Below are positions 6,855-9,576 of a stretch of 9,576 bases of DNA, one piece after another. The position numbers were made by a program, and so were the translations under genes. Positions within the stretch are counted from its first letter, which is position 1. Every line of letters starts with the position of its first letter. Origin of the DNA: Pseudomonadota bacterium (GTDB lineage Bacteria > Pseudomonadota > Gammaproteobacteria > Xanthomonadales > Xanthomonadaceae); NCBI GenBank assembly GCA_023423605.1, contig JAFAFF010000271.1, positions 1 to 9,576 of the forward strand, written 5' to 3'. Under the pieces are notes generated by a model that saw only the letters and a program-made list of their open reading frames with translations, was not told where the DNA came from and did not search any database.

Positions 6855-7343
6855 TTATCCCCTTATCGGCGTGATCCCGCTGGCTTCAATCCGCATTGCT
6901 GCGTCCCGTACGTGGCCACGATCCGGAATTGACAGGTCCGGCGCCACTTCCGCCAGCGGCACCAGCACGAAGGCGCGCTGGTGCAGGTACGGATGCGGCA
7001 CCTGCAGTTCGGGCAGGTCGATGGTCTGGTCGGCATAGAGCAGCACATCCAGGTCCAGCCTGCGCGGCCCCCAGTGTACGGCCGGATCACGCACCCGTCC
7101 GAAGCGCTGCTCCAGGGCCAGCAGCGCGCGGAGCAGCGCCAGTGGCTCCAGCCCGGTATCCACGCCGGCAACCGCATTGACGAAGGGCGGCTGGTCCGGA
7201 TTTCCCCAGGCGGGCGTGGCATACAGCGACGAGGCGCGCAGCAGCCGGGTGCCTGGCAGCCCATCCAGCGCGGCGATGGCCGCGCGGACGGTTCCGGCGG
7301 CATCGCCAAGATTGGCGCCCAGCCCGATCCATGCCTCCGCCAT
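6855..7343 (-). CDS. folK: 2-amino-4-hydroxy-6-hydroxymethyldihydropteridine pyrophosphokinase (HPPK)
   Basis: Transfers pyrophosphate from ATP to 6-hydroxymethyl-7,8-dihydropterin, the step before dihydropteroate synthase in folate synthesis. The 162-residue product matches E. coli FolK in size. The N-terminus is [11 protein letters not shown], followed by [21 protein letters not shown] (38-58). The HPPK signature is [13 protein letters not shown] (91-103), with Mg ligands Asp97 and Asp99 and ATP-contact arginines Arg94 and Arg95. [20 protein letters not shown] (116-135) carries the conserved His117. The ATG at 7343 is 5 bp after the pcnB stop, with GGAG 8 nt upstream of it, so the two genes are almost certainly one transcription unit. 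panB follows after 31 bp. Confidence 0.97.
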   Translation of the reverse strand: MAEAWIGLGANLGDAAGTVRAAIAALDGLPGTRLLRASSLYATPAWGNPDQPPFVNAVAGVDTGLEPLALLRALLALEQRFGRVRDPAVHWGPRRLDLDVLLYADQTIDLPELQVPHPYLHQRAFVLVPLAEVAPDLSIPDRGHVRDAAMRIEASGITPIRG

Positions 7344-7348
7344 CGGGT

Positions 7349-8734
7349 CTACTCCGTGACAGGAGCCAAAGCACCGCCGGTACGACGACGACGGCGGCGA
7401 CGCTTGCGCGGCACGCCCTCTTCATCGGCGTCTTCGCGGGCATGCAGGCCATCCAGCGTGGATTCCAGCTCGTGCCCCGACTGCTGCTGCGCCTCGCGCC
7501 AGAATGCGACGTCGGCGGCATGTTCACTGGATGCCACCTGGCGCAGGATCAGGAAATCGAACGCGGCGCGGAAACGCGGATGGGTCAGCGTGCGGAATAC
7601 CCGCTTGCGCTGGCGCGAACCGAAACGCGCCTGCAGCAGCCAGATTTCCTGCATCGGCAGCGAAAAACGGCGCGGCAGGGCGATGGTGTTCAACTGGTGC
7701 AGGGTCACCCTGTCGGCAGCACGGCGCTGCGCTTCCTCCTCGCCCACGCCCTGCTTGAGCAGCGTGGCCTGGGCACGGCAGAACGCCGGCCACAGCAGCA
7801 GCGCGAACAGGAACGACGGCGATACCGGCTCATCGTTGGCCACGCGCAGATCGGTGTTGGCCAGCCCTTCGATGAGCATGCGCCGCAGCGCACCGCTGCG
7901 GTTGGCACGCAGCGCGAGCGCGCTTTCCGGGAACAGCACCGGCAGCAGGCCATAACGCTCCAGCCCTTCGAAACTGGCCACGCCATGTCCGGACAGGAAC
8001 AGTTTGAGTACTTCCTCGAACAGGCGGGCCGGCGCGGCTTCGTTCAACAGGCCGGCAAGCCGGGGAATGGGTGCGGCCGTGCTCTCTTCGATCTGGAAGC
8101 CGAGCTTGGCGGCCAGGCGGATGGCACGCAGCATGCGCACCGGATCTTCGCGATAGCGCTGTTCCGGATCGCCTATCAGCTTCATCAGCCGCGCCTGCAC
8201 GTCCTCGAAACCACCGGTGTAATCGCGCACCGAAAAATCCTCGATGGCGTAATACAGCGCATTGCAGGTGAAATCGCGGCGGACGGCATCGTCTTCGATG
8301 GAGCCGTACACGTTGTCGCGCACCAGCATGCCGTTTTCCATCTCGCGGTCGCCGCTGCCGTCATCGGTGTTGGCGCGGAAGGTGGCCACCTCGATGATCT
8401 CGCGGCCGAACACCACGTGCGCCAGGCGGAACCGGCGGCCGATCAGGCGGCAGTTGCGGAACAACTGCTTGACCTGTTCGGGCGTGGCATCGGTGGCCAC
8501 GTCGAAATCCTTGGGCTGCCCATCCACCAGCAGGTCGCGCACGGCGCCTCCCACCAGGTAGGCGCCAAAGCCCGCATCGCGCAGGCGGTACAGCACGCGC
8601 AGGGCGTTGGGGCTGATGTCCTTGCGCGAGATGGTGTGCTGGTCGCGCGGAATCACGCGCAGGCTGGTCGGGAGTGTCGCAGGAGAAATGATGTTGGCGC
8701 TTCCGGTTGAAGTTTCGGGATTGCCCAGTGGCAT
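7349..8734 (-). CDS. pcnB: poly(A) polymerase I
   Basis: Class II nucleotidyltransferase that adds 3' poly(A) tails to RNA and so promotes RNA decay. The 461-residue protein has GAYLVGGAVRDLLV (57-70), the metal-binding DFD at Asp76-Asp78, and IGRRFRLAHVVFG (98-110). The last motif is the signature that separates bacterial PAP I from CCA-adding enzymes. RRDFTCNALYY (152-162) and YREDPVRMLRAIRLAAKLGF (194-213) follow. The C-terminus is basic, with nine Arg/Lys residues in a row at 443-451, in keeping with RNA binding by the PAP I tail. I chose ATG 8734 (MPLGNPETSTG). Later alternatives such as the GTG at Val27 would also keep the conserved core, and the frame is open to 8779 upstream, but that part has no family similarity. 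No Shine-Dalgarno is seen. The gene heads the pcnB-folK-panBC unit and is divergent from tRNA-Glu. Confidence 0.95.
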   Translation of the reverse strand: MPLGNPETSTGSANIISPATLPTSLRVIPRDQHTISRKDISPNALRVLYRLRDAGFGAYLVGGAVRDLLVDGQPKDFDVATDATPEQVKQLFRNCRLIGRRFRLAHVVFGREIIEVATFRANTDDGSGDREMENGMLVRDNVYGSIEDDAVRRDFTCNALYYAIEDFSVRDYTGGFEDVQARLMKLIGDPEQRYREDPVRMLRAIRLAAKLGFQIEESTAAPIPRLAGLLNEAAPARLFEEVLKLFLSGHGVASFEGLERYGLLPVLFPESALALRANRSGALRRMLIEGLANTDLRVANDEPVSPSFLFALLLWPAFCRAQATLLKQGVGEEEAQRRAADRVTLHQLNTIALPRRFSLPMQEIWLLQARFGSRQRKRVFRTLTHPRFRAAFDFLILRQVASSEHAADVAFWREAQQQSGHELESTLDGLHAREDADEEGVPRKRRRRRRRTGGALAPVTE

Positions 8735-8749
8735 CGAGATGCATATACT
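8721..8749 (+). promoter_or_regulatory. tRNA-Glu promoter (TTGCCC, 17 bp, TATACT)
   Basis: TTGCCC at 8721-8726 and TATACT at 8744-8749 are 17 bp apart, a good sigma-70 layout. A start point near 8756 would leave a 5' leader of about 26 nt for processing. The bases after the -10 (AGCGCGCC) are GC-rich, as is usual for stable-RNA promoters under stringent control. The -35 lies inside the first codons of pcnB on the other strand. Confidence 0.7.
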
Positions 8750-8750
8750 A
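8745..8750 (-). promoter_or_regulatory. candidate -10 element of the pcnB-folK-panBC unit (TAGTAT)
   Basis: Minus-strand TAGTAT ends 10 nt before the pcnB ATG at 8734, which would give a leader of only a few bases or none. The -35 region is poor (TGTCGC about 17 nt upstream). It overlaps the opposite-strand -10 of the tRNA promoter by five bases. Confidence 0.35.
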
Positions 8751-8781
8751 GCGCGCCTGCCCCGGCAGCGACACTTCAAAC

Positions 8782-8856
8782 GCTCCCTTCGTCTAGTGGT
8801 TAGGACGTGGCCCTCTCAAGGCTAAAACAGGGGTTCGAGTCCCCTAGGGAGCGCCA
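8782..8856 (+). tRNA. tRNA-Glu (anticodon CTC)
   Basis: 75 nt including an encoded CCA. The acceptor stem GCTCCCT (8782-8788) pairs with AGGGAGC (8846-8852), followed by discriminator G and CCA at 8854-8856. The D arm contains TAGTGGTTAGGA. The anticodon stem TGGCC/GGCTA (one G-T pair) closes the loop CTCTCAA with anticodon CTC at 8815-8817, reading GAG. The T arm AGGGG-TTCGAGT-CCCCT is standard. The overall sequence closely follows E. coli tRNA-Glu apart from the first anticodon base. It has its own promoter and terminator. No repeat of its 3' end is seen in the window that would point to an integrated element. Confidence 0.97.
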
Positions 8857-8874
8857 GTGTCCGCCGCAGGAAAG

Positions 8875-8900
8875 AAAACCCGTCGCCGACGGGTTTTTTT
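8875..8900 (+). terminator. intrinsic terminator of tRNA-Glu
   Basis: AAAACCCGTC (8875-8884), loop GCC, GACGGGTTTT (8888-8897), with the T-run continuing to 8900. It starts 18 nt after the tRNA CCA. The A-rich left arm gives a weaker T-rich stretch on the other strand, so it may also stop transcripts from the sugar porter gene on the right. Confidence 0.93.
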
Positions 8901-8933
8901 GTGCCCGCCGCCCGGCGCTGCAGGTATTCCCGG

Positions 8934-8957
8934 GCAGAGCCGGCCGATGGCCGGCTC
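8934..8957. repeat. degenerate GTAG-type (SMAG-like) palindrome
   Basis: GCAG, then AGCCGGCC, loop GAT, GGCCGGCT. This is the same design as the elements beside pgi (tetranucleotide, 8-bp stem, 3-nt loop), with GCAG in place of GTAG. The perfect hairpin can be counted as 9 bp (8937-8945 with 8949-8957). It lies between the tRNA terminator and the 3' end of the sugar porter gene, 28 bp after that gene's stop. Confidence 0.55.
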
Positions 8958-8985
8958 CCCCTTCCCTGCGCCGGGGCAGCGGCGC

Positions 8986-9576
8986 TCAGCCTTCCATCTG
9001 CTCCAGTTCCTTGCCCTTGGTTTCGCGCACATAGCGCAGCACGAAGAAGATCGAAAGGAACGCAGCGACGGTGTAGATGCCGTACGCGCCGGCCAGGCCG
9101 ATGCCGGCCAGCAGGATCGGGAAGGTCACGGTGATGGCGAAGTTCGACGTCCACTGCGCCGCGCCGGCCACCGCCAGCGCCGAGCCGCGGATCTGGTTCG
9201 GGAACATCTCGCCGAGCATGACCCACATCACCGGGCCCCACGACATGTTGAAGAACACCACGTAGACGTTGGCCGCCACCAGCGCCAGCCTGCCCATGCC
9301 GTCGGACAGCTGCAGCTTTCCATCGACCAGGCTGCCGCTGGAGAACGCCACCACCATCAGCGCCAGCGACACTGCCATGCCGACCGACCCCACCCACAGC
9401 AGCGGCTTGCGGCCGATGCGGTCGATCAGCAGCACCGTCACCAGGCACGCACCGATGCTCAGCGCGCCGGACAACACATTGATCAGCAGCGCGTCGTTTT
9501 CAGAGAAACCCACCGCCTGCCACAACACCGCGCCGTAATAGAACACCACGTTGATGCCGACCAGCTGCTGCAGCAC
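8986..9576 (-). CDS. MFS sugar porter, C-terminal part (right edge)
   Basis: Inner-membrane transporter of the major facilitator superfamily, sugar porter family. About 197 codons lie in the window; the N-terminal half is outside it, and the leading GTG at the edge is internal. Family motifs are QQLVGINVVFYYG near the start (QQxxGxNxxxYY, in the sugar-binding helix 7), IDRIGRKPLL (the RxGRR-type loop between helices 8 and 9), WVMLGEMFPNQIRGSALAV (E..P..RG loop between helices 10 and 11), and ETKGKELEQME at the C-terminus (the PETKG-like tail). Five to six hydrophobic helices are visible. A hexose or pentose substrate, probably with proton symport, is inferred from the family; the exact sugar cannot be told from this part. 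The gene ends in TGA at 8988-8986, followed by a REP-like hairpin and the tRNA terminator in reverse. Confidence 0.93.
   Translation of the reverse strand: MLQQLVGINVVFYYGAVLWQAVGFSENDALLINVLSGALSIGACLVTVLLIDRIGRKPLLWVGSVGMAVSLALMVVAFSSGSLVDGKLQLSDGMGRLALVAANVYVVFFNMSWGPVMWVMLGEMFPNQIRGSALAVAGAAQWTSNFAITVTFPILLAGIGLAGAYGIYTVAAFLSIFFVLRYVRETKGKELEQMEG

Noticed and set aside
7331..8710. Long plus-strand open frame opposite pcnB
   Set aside because: Antisense shadow; the minus strand encodes a complete poly(A) polymerase.
8839..8856. tRNA-Glu 3' end as an attachment site of an integrated element
   Set aside because: No second copy of the 3' end, no integrase and no mobile genes lie in the window.

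Overview
The window is ordinary-looking chromosomal DNA from a GC-rich gammaproteobacterium, most likely Stenotrophomonas (family Xanthomonadaceae). The call rests on high GC, the gene order, proteins that read like xanthomonad versions of known families, and short GTAG-headed palindromes that match my recollection of Stenotrophomonas REP (SMAG) elements. No database search was run.

Layout. (1) 1-517, minus: the N-terminal part of ispG, running off the left edge. (2) 623-2442, plus: a RegB/RegA (PrrB/PrrA) type redox two-component pair, overlapping by 4 bp and divergent from ispG. (3) 2443-2542: a short convergent junction holding three GTAG-type palindromes, one of which supplies the pgi stop codon. 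(4) 2539-8734, all minus, transcribed right to left: pcnB, folK, panB, panC, then a gap of about 745 bp without a convincing gene, then panD and pgi. (5) 8782-8856, plus: a tRNA-Glu gene with anticodon CTC, with a clear promoter and an intrinsic terminator. (6) 8986-9576, minus: the C-terminal part of an MFS sugar porter, running off the right edge.

How the genes work together. PanB, PanC and PanD cover pantothenate synthesis (ketopantoate, beta-alanine, and their condensation), and so feed coenzyme A. PanB uses methylenetetrahydrofolate, whose pathway needs FolK next door. PcnB heads this minus-strand group, an arrangement also known from enterobacteria. Pgi (glycolysis/gluconeogenesis) is coupled to panD by a 4-bp ATGA overlap. 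RegB/RegA should sense quinone or redox state and regulate transcription; its targets cannot be seen here.

No prophage, insertion sequence, CRISPR array or defence system is visible. The most interesting places are the unexplained panC-panD gap, the REP dimer at the pgi/regA junction, several -10-like hexamers close enough to start codons to suggest leaderless mRNAs, and the overlapping divergent promoters between pcnB and tRNA-Glu.
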